Shown: positions 34,733 through 46,412 of the stretch, piece after piece
How the letters are laid out: each line of letters starts with the position of its first letter
Numbering within the stretch: position 1 is the first letter of the stretch
Assembly (NCBI RefSeq): GCF_030704535.1
Contig: NC_081823.1
Span: forward strand, 1,334,501 to 1,398,500
Origin: Vitis vinifera
Lineage: Eukaryota; Streptophyta; Magnoliopsida; Vitales; Vitaceae
Reading direction: 5' to 3'
DNA: 64,000 nt
The notes under the pieces: model-generated
Told to the model about the DNA's origin: nothing
Seen by the model: the letters and a program-made list of their open reading frames with translations, nothing else
The model's database searches: none
Made by a program: the position numbers and the translations under genes

Positions 34733-35428
34733 CTATAATCCTCGAAACCCTCTCAAATTCTCACGAACGCGATCATGGCACAACCCCATCCCACGGACCC
34801 AGAACTGCAACTCCATAACCGCAACCAGAAACTCCACAGCCTGCTGCGGATTCAGTATCTCCACCACGCTGCAAATGGTCCGGAACCGAAGATTCTCCGC
34901 CCTCTCCACCACATTCCTCAGCCGCTCCACGTTCTCCACGGGGTCAAAAACCGCCCCCACCAGCCCACTGACCGAGTTGAAACACTCACTGAGCTCCGCC
35001 GTGATCTCGTTCTCCTCCCCCACCGTCTGGCACTGCAGCTCGCTCACCCGCTGCAGCTGCGCCGGCGAGAGGTCTCCGAGGTCACCGTTGTGAGCCCCGC
35101 GGAGGATGTCGACGATGTGGGTCTCGAAGAGGATGCTGGAGTGGGTGTAGATGAGGTGGAAGGCGATGGTGGGGCGCCACCCGGCGACCCAGTGGAGGGA
35201 GCGCTCCAGGGAGGAGGACCAGGGGGCGGCGAACAGCGAAACGACGTCGTGGCGGGCGGTGTAGGACATGGCTCGGTAGTACTGGGAGTAGTGGGTCCGC
35301 ACCTTGTGGACGAGGTCGAGGAGGGCTCGGTCGCGGTCCGGCGCTGTGGCCTTGGGTGCCAGCCTGAGTTGCTGGAGGAGGTCATGGAGGTGGTCGAACC
35401 AGGCCTCATTGAAGCTCTCGAAAGACAT
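34733..35428 (-). CDS. DOG1-domain protein (DOG1-like), copy A
   Basis: Single-exon gene of 231 residues. The DOG1 domain, first described in the seed-dormancy regulator DELAY OF GERMINATION 1 and related to the C-terminal part of TGA bZIP factors, fills most of the protein. Seen are FNEAWFDHLHDLLQQLR at the N terminus, SRYYRAMS-like 'HYSQYYRAMSYTARHDVVSLFAAPWSSSLERSLHWVAGWRP', the 'LQRVSELQCQTVGEENEITAEL' helix and 'LNPQQAVEFLVAVMELQFWVRGMG' near the end. There is no basic region or leucine zipper, so it is unlikely to bind DNA alone. It lies in tandem with a second DOG1-domain gene 512 bp upstream. Coding GC content is much higher than the surrounding DNA, which creates long antisense open frames that are artefacts. 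Confidence 0.93.
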   Translation of the reverse strand: MSFESFNEAWFDHLHDLLQQLRLAPKATAPDRDRALLDLVHKVRTHYSQYYRAMSYTARHDVVSLFAAPWSSSLERSLHWVAGWRPTIAFHLIYTHSSILFETHIVDILRGAHNGDLGDLSPAQLQRVSELQCQTVGEENEITAELSECFNSVSGLVGAVFDPVENVERLRNVVERAENLRFRTICSVVEILNPQQAVEFLVAVMELQFWVRGMGLCHDRVRENLRGFRGL

Positions 35429-35940
35429 TTTTTTTTTCTTTTATTTATTTATTTATTTATTTTCTGCATGCACCCCATGGAGGAGATGATAGAAGAAATG
35501 ACACAGCTTGATTTTATAGGTGAAGAGTCTGTATGGAAGCTCTGGAAAATGATTTACTTTTCAAATTTACACAAAAAAGAATAATAATAATAATAATTTA
35601 CACAAAAATAGCATCTTATAAATAACTTCTTAATCAAGCCGAAAAAACATACAAGAGAAAACAAACTGTAAACACACTCATCTTACTAATTGTTACATAT
35701 AGAGTTCCACAAAAGACCATTGCTCACATGCATAGCCTCCACATACCTTTCTACCACTATATTTTCTCTTCCCTTCCCCAATCTCGATATGATATCGAAT
35801 GATAGATAAGTTTCTTTTCTCCTCTTTTGCTGATTTCGCTATCATATCATATGATGATATGATTATTATCATATGATAAGATCTTAATCCCAAAATTTTT
35901 AGCTCCGAGGGGAAGAGTAAGGGCAAATACTTGGTTGTAT
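35429..35940. other. Spacer between the two DOG1-like genes
   Basis: Holds the promoter of copy A, an (ATA)n tract at about 35580-35600, and a cluster of overlapping short palindromes built on ATCATATGAT at about 35840-35882 near the 3' end of copy B. No gene. Confidence 0.75.
35511..35518 (-). promoter_or_regulatory. TATA box of DOG1-like copy A
   Basis: The minus strand reads TATAAAAT about 83 bases upstream of the ATG at 35428. This predicts a leader of about 50-55 bases that includes a T/A-rich (TTTA)n tract at about 35440-35460. Confidence 0.6.
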
Positions 35941-36681
35941 TTACGTGTCGCCCACTTGCTCAGCCCTTTGCTTACCCCATTCATGCATGGAGAGATGCAG
36001 TTTCTTAGAAGCCACCAGGAAGTGAGCACCCTGTAATGGAGTGAGAATCTCCTGCAACCCCTTGAAGGTGCTCAGCCGCAGCTTATCGGCTTCCTCCAAC
36101 ACTCTGGCCAGCGCCTGAGAGTGAGTCTCGATAGCGCTGTTCACAGTCCGGCTGTACTCGCCGACCGTCCTCAGCTTCTTGGCGATTATCGCTAGTGGCT
36201 CGTCGGCGGTGTCCTCCTGCATGCTCGCCATCCTGCTCGACAGCCGGTCCTCCTCCCTCACGATCCAGCCGTGGAGGGCATTGATGGAGATGAGCTGGGT
36301 GGCGGAGATGTCCGCGAGGTTGCCTCTGGTGCAGCCCTTGAGGAAGTCGGGGAGCTGGGCCTGGAGCTCGGAGCCGGAGATGGAGTAGAGGAGGCGGATG
36401 GCGAGGGAGGGGCGGCAACCGCCCAGCCAGAGGAAGGAGTTCTCGAAGGAGGTGATCCAGGAGGGGCAGAAGAAAGAAGGGGCGTCGAGCTTGGAGAGCT
36501 CGGCCCGGGTGGCGCTGTAGTCCTGGAAATGCTGGAGAGACTTCTGGATGAGGTGGCGGAGGTGGTCGGAGTCGGGGCTGTCGGTGTCAAGCACCTGGAG
36601 GAGCTCTTGGAGGTCTTGGTGTTGCTGGTTGATCCAATCCTGAAAGCAACAATGGAAGAGACGATGGCTGGAACTCGCCAT
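35941..36681 (-). CDS. DOG1-domain protein (DOG1-like), copy B
   Basis: Single-exon gene of 246 residues, with the ATG at 36681. The DOG1 domain is recognisable from FQDWINQQHQDLQELLQ through 'FFCPSWITSFENSFLWLGGCRPSLAIRLLYS', 'ISINALHGWIVREEDRLSSRMASMQE' and 'LTPLQGAHFLVASKKLHLSMHEWGKQR'. It is clearly a distant relative of copy A and not a recent duplicate: the two align in layout but differ at most positions. Like copy A it lacks a DNA-binding region. It is GC-rich with antisense frames that should be ignored. The order DOG1-like, DOG1-like, MRH1-type receptor on one strand recalls the Arabidopsis chromosome 4 cluster. Confidence 0.93.
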   Translation of the reverse strand: MASSSHRLFHCCFQDWINQQHQDLQELLQVLDTDSPDSDHLRHLIQKSLQHFQDYSATRAELSKLDAPSFFCPSWITSFENSFLWLGGCRPSLAIRLLYSISGSELQAQLPDFLKGCTRGNLADISATQLISINALHGWIVREEDRLSSRMASMQEDTADEPLAIIAKKLRTVGEYSRTVNSAIETHSQALARVLEEADKLRLSTFKGLQEILTPLQGAHFLVASKKLHLSMHEWGKQRAEQVGDT

Positions 36682-38541
36682 GGCAAAGGAAAGAAAGGAG
36701 AAACTCAGAGAAGAGAAGAGAAGAGACCGATGAGGGTTTAAGTAGGGGTTTTGACTGTAGAAGGTATTTGTATTTATTCTATAATAATCATGATATTTTT
36801 CGAAATTTTAATTAAAAAAAAAAGGTCTCTGTAAAATAATAATAAATTTGAAAAAAAAAAAAACATTTCATTAATTAATTGATTGGTATAAAAATAACAT
36901 AAAAAATATAAATGAATTGCATGAATGAGACCAACAAGTGGAAGCCCATATGGTGAGAAAACGCCAATTTAATGAATATTTTAACAAAAATTTAAAATTA
37001 AGTTTTTTTTTAATGTATTATTTTGATGCCCAACTCCTTAAAATATAAATAAATCATACTAAAAAAAAATTAGGATCTACTTGAAAAATATTTTTAAAAA
37101 CAATTTTTGAGAATTGTTTTAGATTGTTTTATAAAATAAAAATCTATTTAAAAATCTGAAATATTTTTAACATATTTTTATATTTTTAAATATAATTTTT
37201 ATGTATAATATTTTATTTTTAGCCCTTCTTTCTATTAAATGATATTTTTTTTGAAAATATCGTATTTCTTATTTTTTAAAATTTTAAAAAATTATTTTTA
37301 AAAACAGTTACAAAATATGCCTTACTTACACCTTCAAATACTACTTTGTAATGGAAGAAAATAAAATAAAACATCAAACATCTTCCTTGTCTAGAAAGAT
37401 CAAGAGAAAGGGAGATGGGAACAAGGGAGACAAGAAACAGAGACTTTGCAGAGATGCAGAGCAGAGCCAAGCAGCTTGGGCCGGCATTGCAGAAAGTGGT
37501 ATGGATAGATAGACTTTACTCAAATTCAGTATAAGACAAAACCCATTATGTTTTCTATATGAACTATTTGTTTCTTAAAAACTATAAATACCTTTAATTC
37601 CATTGCAAAAACAAACCATTATGATTTGGAAGGTCTTATTTCTTTGTGGTTTTTGAATTGTCTATTTGATTTGATTTTATTATATTTTAATCTCATTTAT
37701 TTATTCATACATGGTCCAAATTTATCCGTAAGTGACTAATAATTCTATTATATAGAAAAAAAATACTTATCATGATCTTTTTCAACCAATCATATAAACT
37801 TATGATTTGATCGGGTTATGATATGAATTATAATTACAACTATTCAATCATAGAATTGATTACGACATAAAAAGATAATGGTTAGTAGAAATCTTAATGG
37901 GAACATAAAAAGAATACGATTTCTTTAAAAAGCTATATTTTGATTCATGTAAAAAATTATTTCATATTTAATTAAACTTTTATGATAGTACTTTTACCTG
38001 ATGAAAATCATGGTTTTGGTTCCGGATTCAATTTTTAACTGAAGTCAAAAGAAAAAAAAAATCATAGAGGAAAAGTAGGAGAACAGATCCCAAATTTTTC
38101 AGATGGAAAAAAACTCAGCAGTATCTGAATCTGAAATCATTTACAGTAAACCCCAACAGCCCATTTACAAGGGGAAAAAAGGTCATACAACACCAAAAAA
38201 AAAGAAAAAAAAGAGGCTAACTGTTAACCCCAAAGAAAGATTAAAGGGGTAAAGAAGAACAAGAAGGATGAATCCCAACAGTTTGATCTTTTTCCAATAT
38301 CCCATTTCCCCATCTTAACCTACGCAGTGTGGTAAGAGTTTTGGACATGGTTGTGTTATAAGAATTATTTGAGCAGCGTACATGGAAAAAATGGGGACAC
38401 AGAAGGCAAGAATGAACTAGGAATGGTGAAAAATGGTGAGGGTTGGCAGGGGAAGAACAATGTGTGCAGTCATTAGTTTGAAAGGCAAGAGCTGACTTAC
38501 ATCAAAAGCCGAAAAAAAGGAAGGGAAGGAAACTAGAGAGA
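36682..38541. other. AT-rich intergenic region
   Basis: Includes the upstream region of DOG1-like copy B and the 3' flank of the receptor gene. A fold-back-like AT-rich element lies at about 37074-37322. No gene seen. Confidence 0.7.
37074..37322. mobile_element. Fold-back AT-rich element (MITE-like remnant)
   Basis: The left end (cttgaaaaatatttttaaaaacaa) and the right end on the opposite strand (gtaactgtttttaaaaataa) are weak inverted repeats. The interior 'atttttatgtataatattttatttttag' recurs in related elements at 51671 and 59190. Degraded. Confidence 0.45.
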
Positions 38542-41500
38542 TTAACTGGCCTCAACTGAAAGGATTTGAAGTTCTGCCCACCATAGGGGAGAGAGTTTTG
38601 GAGTTGCTTGATCTGGGGAGACTGCAATCACATTCCTTAGGCTTGAGACTATGTCTTTCATTGTTGGCCTATGCTTTGGTTCTTCATTTATGCATTCCTG
38701 GATTATCTCACATATAACATCAAGCTCAGTATTCTTGAAAGACTTGAGTGAGGGATCTATCATGTAGCTGATCCTCTTCTGACCATTTAAGTATTCAGTA
38801 GCCTGAAACATTATTCCATCAGCAAAATGTTAGCATAGCCAAACTATTAGTCTATAGTGCATTCACTGAAATTTGGCGAGTTAGACTTAGGCTCATCTCT
38901 GATAATCCCACAAGAAAGCTACTCAAAGCTGAAGAAAATTTGATTTCGGTTTTACCCAGTTCACAAGGGATCCTTGTTCTTCATTGTAAGGGACCTTCCC
39001 AGAAATGATCTCTAGCAGCATTATTCCAAAGCTGTAGACATTTGATTCAGGGTCAGCTTCTGGGTGCAACAGGGAATGCTCTGATTGTTCTTCATCTGCT
39101 ATCTTTGATTTGGTTGCCAGATCCATCCAGAAACTTATTTCTGCAATCTGATCCAACATAATGGGGGAGTAAATTGTAAAGGAAACAATATACAAAGTTC
39201 AAAAGCTAATGGATGTAGTACAGGTGTATTTCAAAGCAAGTACACATCCAGCCTTGGGAATTTCACTCTAAATGTGAAAATATTACATGGATATTTGCAG
39301 TTTTGAAATTTTTGTTTGGACCTATTCATTCTCTGATTACTTCCAAACACAAAGGAAAATGGATGTCAGAGCAAATTCCTAACACAATAAATCAGATTCG
39401 TACCTTTGCAGCACAATCTTCTGTCAAAAGAATAGAACTTGAATGCAGATGGGGATGAACTAAAGGAGGGTTCAGCACATGGTGCATGTGTTCAAGACAA
39501 TAGGCCACTCCCATTATAATTCTCACCCTAGCATTCCAGTCAAGATGTTCAACTTCTTTTACTGAAAAAGCAAACAACAGAACAGGGTTTGCGGTTTTAA
39601 AATTGGACATCTCTACGTAATTCTACTTAAATGAATTCAAATATTACCATGTAGATGCTCATAGAGGTTTCCATTGGGGGCATACTCAAACACCATCATC
39701 CTCGTGAAAGGCTCGTCCTCTTGACAGTAGCCTAGTATATTTACGAAGTTCCTGTGGTTTATTCTTGATAGTTTCTCTATCTGCCACAAGTTCAGAAAAA
39801 TGACAGAAGAATAAATCAAAATAGAGGGACAGTTTTAATTCAAATCTGATTCAGAAGTTAAAATAATTTGTTTTCTTGCTTCTCCTTTTAAGCCCCTCTC
39901 AAGTCTCAACTACGACTTTCAATTCAACTGCTATAGTTGTTGATATGGAACAATTAAAGTTAAAGGCGTACTAAACAAACAGGCGTGCTTAGGTTTTCAG
40001 GTTAGCCACCCAATTGTCTCTGTATGCCTTTGAATAGAAACCAGAAAGCCTGAGTTTTGGGATCCAACAGTGGAGAAAATCTTGACATTGCTGAATGGTT
40101 AGAGCAAATCTTATCCTACTTCAGGCAGTGAGTTCCATCATCCAAGCCCGTTTTGCCCATATTCTCAGCCAGCAGTAAAGAAAAGAAAAGAGAGGAGATT
40201 TCCAGTGTGATTATGCCATTTCCATGTCTTCCAGCTAACCAAAATCCATTCATTTGGCTATTAGCTTATAAATTTTTATCAAAAAATGTTCTAAAATAAT
40301 TACCCTTTTCTTAAATGCCACTTCTGCATGTCTTGACCATTCTTTGAAAGATGCAATAGTAGTTGAGGCCACAGCAATCTCAACACCACTTGAAAGCGTC
40401 CCCTTGTATACTTTACAGCCAGGAAAAGTATCAAGAATATTGCTGAAATCCTCACAAGCAGCTTCTAGCTCTGCCCTGTTCAGCTTGGAAACACCTGCAT
40501 TCCAAATCCATGCAATTACTTCCAAGCAGTTTCCAAATTAGGCACCAGAAAACCAAAATGGCTTTCAAGTACAAATGAAAGGGTCACCTGTGACAAGTGC
40601 CTTCTGCAACTGGCCACTTATACCAGTCTTCCAAGGAGCTATTGCTTTTGCTGCTTTTTTCCGACAAATGTAGAGCATTACTGCACAAAGAACAAACAAA
40701 AAGACCACTCCAGGAATTGCGTGAAAATAGTTCCTTTCAGGAGAATGATGAGCTGAAGGTTGGTGAACTGGCTTTTGGGGAGACTTGGTATTAGGATTAG
40801 GAGCACTAAGAGACAGGTCAGGCGGTGAAGGAAGAGACGGGTTTGATGGTAGAGGAGAGTGTTTGTTAACTGCAGGGAAAGCTCCACTGCTTAGAGTAAA
40901 AGGTGTTGTTAGTTGCGAGAGCTCAGTGCTACTCACAGGTGCAGCAGGGAGATTATAAGATGACTGAAGCAGTCTCCGACGACGTGCAATATTTACCATA
41001 TCATCTACATCTTTTACTATGAATTGTTCAGCTGAACCTGCAGATGAGAATAAAAACTCTCATTTTGTGTAAAAAAATAACATTTCTTTATCAATTCCAA
41101 TGCCATTGTAAAAGGAGTTTTTACTCACTAGGAAGATTGTGACAACAATTCTCTTTATCACCCTGTAAATAGTGCTTTCCAAATTTGGACCTTAAACGCA
41201 AAGAAAGAATTTTGGGGGGCACAGTAAGAGAAATCACTACTTTTATTATTCATAACAAGGTAAACTTAGGATGGATATAAAATCACAGCACATACAGAGG
41301 CGACACATCAAGGTACTGCAGAATTGTTCCCACCATTGGGATTATGAATGAACCTGCTTTCTTCAGATGTTGCAAACTGCTCTCCCAGATGCTGCCCAAA
41401 CAGAAGAATTTAGTGGAATTAAACTCATTGAACATACATAAAAAAGGGTGGTAAGAAATGAATCAAATATCGATCAACCTAAATGCAAAGTCACAGGTAT

Positions 41501-44500
41501 TCCCACATTATTATATCCTTTCTCTGACCTTTTGGGATGATTCACTCTATGCTAATTAGACCTTTCCATGACTGAACCCTTCACATCAAAACTCTACAAC
41601 CTTTTTAGGACCATAAGATGACCCAATATACTTATTTACACGAGGGATTCAATTTCTAAGAAAAGTACACAGACCAGAACCCTACTGATGAAAAATCAAT
41701 TGCATGATAAGCAGACACAATAGGGAGTGAACTTCCTACACTAACAAGGAAGAATCAAATATATTGGAGTCTGTCCACTTTGCAGAAAGTTTATATGAGG
41801 CTTTGATAAATGTTTGTAAAGGAAGACCAGTGTTGGATTCCATTGAATTAAGAATCCAATAAATCACTTTAGAATTCTTTTGTATGGCATCAATTTGTCA
41901 CTGTAGGCAGGTTTTAAGGTTATTGCATCAAGATATCCTCCAAGACCTCGGCCTTCCAATTAGTCCTCAAAGTAAAAGAGAGCATTCCCTACAATCCCTA
42001 CTGTTGAATTTATCTGAAATAACACCATTTTCCTCCATGAGGCAGCAAATATCATATATTCAAATAAGATATGGAAGTGCAGAATATTCAAACCCATGTC
42101 GAATGGAGAGAATGTCGGCGAAAAATCAAACTAACAATGTAGTACTTGAAAAAGAAAAGAACTCTTAAGAACAGCAACAACAACGTATGATTGGGAATTT
42201 GATGATAATCTTATGGATGCTTCAAAAGCTGAGGGATTGTTGGAGAAAATGTTGGAATGGACCAACAATGTATATCAAGCTAACATCCTACCTCATGTGT
42301 GGGCCAAACTCACACATGGAGAGACAAATAACCTTTCACACACAAAAAAATAAGGGAATTAATAGATGGAGTCTCTCAAACTTGAGACCTCTAGGACTAG
42401 AGCTTTGACAGTGAAGATATTACCAAATAGAAATTAACACGGTACTTCTAACAAAAGTGAAACATGTTCTACCATTTGTTCTCACCATAGCTCTAAGAAA
42501 GCAGCACCTATGGGAAGGCGGTATGTTCTCTACAATAGTGGAATTATTCCAAAAAAAAAAACATACAAGCATTCTTTCCTGCAATATCAGGACAAGGAAT
42601 GCCTGTCTGCAAACTTGCAATGAAAATGTCTCATGAAATGTTTCAGCAACTTGAATAGACTAGATACTGAATAATTTTGTATTACAAATTCCCATATTAG
42701 CAAAAAAAATAGAATTAAGAACAAGAACATATTTGCATACAATGCATTTCTATTGCTCTTTCCTACTAAAAATAGATATAAAAAACCTCTATCCATGATA
42801 TAAACTCATAAAATAAAGAGGGATAACAAATCTTCAGAAAAAGTAGCAGGGTGCAAACATATTCCAGAAAGAGTTCGTCCACAAAAAGAAATGTGTGCAT
42901 ACATCTGCAAAACTCAGTACAGGGAGAGAGAGAATGGAAGAAAAGGAAACAAGAAAATTATACCAGTGCCCAAATTTCGTATTTATACAATCCCTTCCTG
43001 TCCTCGAGGCAAATGTAAGGTCTTCATCAAGTTGTAGTTCTGGGAGCAAATCAAGCTCCACAGGTTTGGAAGGAATAATTTTATTCCCAGAAACCAGGTT
43101 TTCATCAAGTTGTGGTTCTGGGAGTAAATCAAACTCCTCATGCTTGGGAGGAATAATTTTATTGCCAGAAACCAACCTGGAAAGAAAATGGAAAACTTAG
43201 TCCAGTTACTTGGAATTTGAAGTCAATTGACAGAGAATAGATAAAAATCATAACAATGAACTCACAGGTGTTTTAATGAAGGCATCATCCTTATTTCTGC
43301 AGGGATTCTTCCGCTCAAGTTGTTATTTCTTAAATCCAATAATTCCAGCATTTTAAGCCTTCCAATCTCTTTAGGAATGAAGCCTGAGAAGTGGTTCCTA
43401 TATAGCACACTGTCATTTCAACCCAACATTAAGAACTAAGACAGAACCAGAAACAGAGGTTAGAAGAGAAAAAATTTGTGTAAAATGCATCATAACTCAG
43501 GGGTAGGAAGGCCCTCAATGTTGGTATACATCATCAATAAGGGTCCAAATTGAAGAAATATATGCAATACTCTCAGTATTAACATTTATCATCTTTTCGG
43601 GTTTCATATTGAAGAACTGTGGCAATCACATGAAATATGGTACATGAGACAAATCATGATCCCCTTCTTTCTTGGCATGTCTAATTACAAATGCCACATG
43701 GAATCAAGCATATATGGATGCCAAACATGAAGGCATAACACTCCTTACAATTGATTTTCTTTTGACTTCTTTTGTAATTTTTTATGGTGTCAAAGAAAAA
43801 GGGTTATTTCATTGAGAACAACATTAGGAGCACAAGAAGCCCAGTGAGGAACCACATATGTGTTTATCTTACTTTAGAAAAGGAATATTGAAAAAGAATA
43901 AACATAAACAAACTACAAAGACGCATGTATGTATGCATAGATTATGGTCATATTACATATGTGTATGGTGGGGATGCATATTAACTCAAAGTCTAAACTA
44001 GTGTAAGACTTGCCCTAACGGGGTTCCCTTAGCAACTGTATTATGGTCTTCATACTAGCTAGTACTCCCCTCTACAGCAGAGAGAAGGAACCTCAACTAA
44101 ACAAACCAGAACCACAGTTCATCCAGATACCCTTAAAGGAGATAAAAAGATTAAAAGAGGAAACCATAAATCCAATAGGATAATCAAAGACTTTTTTTGG
44201 TGCGTGTGTTTCATCAAAATGGGATTGAACATCGCACAGAGTTAGAGCAAAATTGATGTGAGTGGGGTTTCTGAAAGTGAAATATAGTCCAAGCATTTAT
44301 AGAGAAGCTGAAGCAGGCTTGAACTAAGTTTGTAATGACAGATGCATAAGTTCAGGTAGTCAGGATGGGAGAAAAGGAGCACGAACAATAAGAAAGATTG
44401 ACATGACAAGCCCCATGCACCAAAAATGACATTATCAAGAAAATGAACACCCAACCTGCTTGTGGTAATGCTAAATTTTGGTTATCACCACTAAAAATTG

Positions 44501-45467
44501 TGTTGGTAATTATCAAACTACTCTTCTTCCTTCAATAATTCATCTAATCAAGTTGTGCAAAGTCATGTCTCTATGACCTAATGTGATATGAGAATAGCAC
44601 TTTTCTGTTTGGCTGTCTGACCCTGTTGACAAAGAGTTGAGAATTGGAAGGGGGAGTCAGAGCTGTTAAGAGAAATAACAAGAGAGGAGACAGAGAAAGA
44701 GACTCTAAAGAGTTGAATGTCCAGACCTTAGCCATTCTTGCCTGTCCACCTTTATGCAGGCATTTGAATACATTAAACAAGAGTTACTGCTATTCACTTA
44801 TACATAAGCTAGTTGCAAAGAACCAAAAACACCATTGCACCAACAGCATGATATTGTTTACCGTCAAAAGCCTCTCTACTGACCAGGGAAAAAAAAAGGC
44901 AAAAATTAACCAAGGAGAACCATTGAACTCCAATGGATACACATCCAATGATTGATGGTGGGCATAATTTGTCCATTATAATGGAATATTACCATCTCTG
45001 ACCCAAAGCCAACACTGATCCCAAGGGTTCTTGATGTCTGCTTGCGGCACTTAACCATAATCCTGATTATTTTGCATCCTCTTGTCTATATGACCAGGTT
45101 GATGTACATGATTAATTGTTTGCTATCACTTATTCTGGGTTTGTGCACAGATTACAAAGTATTAAAGACCTCAACAGCCACAAGATTATGGGTTGCCAAG
45201 TACCAGCTGTTGCCCTTTTCATTGCTTTGACTGGTCTCCAGCTGCATCTTGCCACACTGTCATCTAATGACCTCATGGATCCAGCCTAAATGGTGATCAA
45301 AATGTTGCCATCACGATAATTGTGGAACTGAAACCTGAAGTCACTAAGATATAGGCAAATGGTAGGTTGAACTTTCACTTCCCACAAATTACGATAACAA
45401 ACCAATAGGATAAGTTGGTGAAACAACCAAGTATGAATTTATCACTAGTCCTATATTGAGAAAATTT

Positions 45468-45510
<43 letters not shown>

Positions 45511-46412
45511 TAAGGATGGTAAATTTAAAAAAGCAGCATATTAGATAGAGCAACCAAGAGTAATTTTCTTTCCAACATTACAAAACAGAACAAAAAGGCA
45601 GCAGAAATCTAACAGGCTTATTAGAATATACAGGGGATGATATTTCTCTCTACATTCACAAAAGAGACACATTTTCTTAGTCTAAAGGAGTCATGCTTTG
45701 ATTTTCAATGAGATAAACAATATCCATATTCTAGGAAAAAAGGAGAAGGATAGCAATTCTGCTTACAGAGATCTTAGATGACTAAGTTCTCCAAGCTCGG
45801 GTCCCAGTACTCCCTCCAACCAAAGGCCTTTCAGATCCCTACAAGCAGAGTTGTTTGAAACTTTAAAATACAACAAGATAAGTATATATTTGATTTCAAA
45901 GAAGAAAGAATTTTCATGGTGACTGAACTCAGGACAAAATTTTCATAATGCTACTTCATTATTTTCTAAAAATGATATTAAATTGAAAAAAAAAAATTGT
46001 CTGAAACATTTGAGAAAACCTTGTCACATCAAACAAACTAAGAAAAAGAAAATTCAGACTTACAGCATTTGCACTTTACCATCCACACAATGAACTCCCA
46101 ACCACATACATGGGTTGGTATCACTAGGATCCCAATTTGCAAAAGCTCTATTTGGATCATTATTCACTCTCTCACGAAATCTCAACAAAGCCAATCCTAC
46201 ATTCCTCGACAGCAAAGAACAATGCAACAAAAACCAATCAGTTTTAATTTTAAAACAACAAAAAACATTTAGGAAACAAGATCAACCATGACAAAAGGTT
46301 ACCTACCTTCAATGCTAAGTGAAACACACTCGTGTATTTTCAACAGAAGAATTAAAACGGCGAAACCAAAACCAGAGAGCTGGAATCCAAAAGGGTTCCA
46401 CCTCCTCCCCAT
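38542..46412 (-). CDS. MRH1-type leucine-rich-repeat receptor-like pseudokinase
   Basis: Thirteen exons: 46307-46412, 46064-46196, 45767-45838, 43266-43409, 42964-43176, 41296-41391, 41129-41190, 40588-41037, 40304-40494, 39648-39780, 39404-39561, 38956-39147 and 38542-38802. All are GT-AG and in frame, giving 736 residues. Order: signal peptide (about 1-32), LRR N-terminal cap with W..C.W.GV.C, three LRRs encoded by 72-nt units, a duplicated 26-residue segment, a Ser/Pro-rich juxtamembrane stretch, one transmembrane helix (AIPGVVFLFVLCAVMLYIC) and a kinase-like domain. The invariant lysine (VAIK) is replaced in EIAVAST, the catalytic HRD reads HPH and no DFG is seen, so it is a predicted pseudokinase. 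Relatives include Arabidopsis MRH1 (root-hair growth) and MDIS1 (pollen-tube guidance); the exact role here is not known. Confidence 0.92.
43020..43175 (-). repeat. In-frame 78-bp tandem duplication in the receptor ectodomain
   Basis: Copy 1 (43098-43175) and copy 2 (43020-43097) lie within one coding exon. They encode 26-residue repeats sharing LVSGNKIIP, LLPE and QLDE, with changes such as PPKHEEF versus SPKPVEL-type positions. The exon stays in frame. It lies between the LRRs and the juxtamembrane region. Confidence 0.93.
45471..45509. repeat. (AT)n microsatellite in the receptor gene intron
   Basis: About 19 AT units in the 2.36-kb intron between coding exons 3 and 4. A candidate length marker. 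Confidence 0.92.

Noticed and set aside
34775-35584. 269-residue plus-strand open frame opposite DOG1-like copy A (and the 121-residue minus frame at 35044-35409)
   Set aside because: It is antisense to a recognised DOG1-domain gene. The high GC3 of that gene removes stops in other frames, and the peptide is a low-complexity mix with no family features.
36271-36741. 156-residue plus-strand frame opposite DOG1-like copy B, and minus frames at 36083-36418 and 36258-36686
   Set aside because: Same cause: shadow frames of a GC-rich real gene, with Gly/Glu- or Pro/Ser-rich composition.
42187-42420. Possible gene or tRNA-derived element in the receptor intron, with a catgtgtg/cacacatg hairpin
   Set aside because: No family similarity, no splice-supported frame and no complete element ends. 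The hairpin is short and such words are common in plant repeats.
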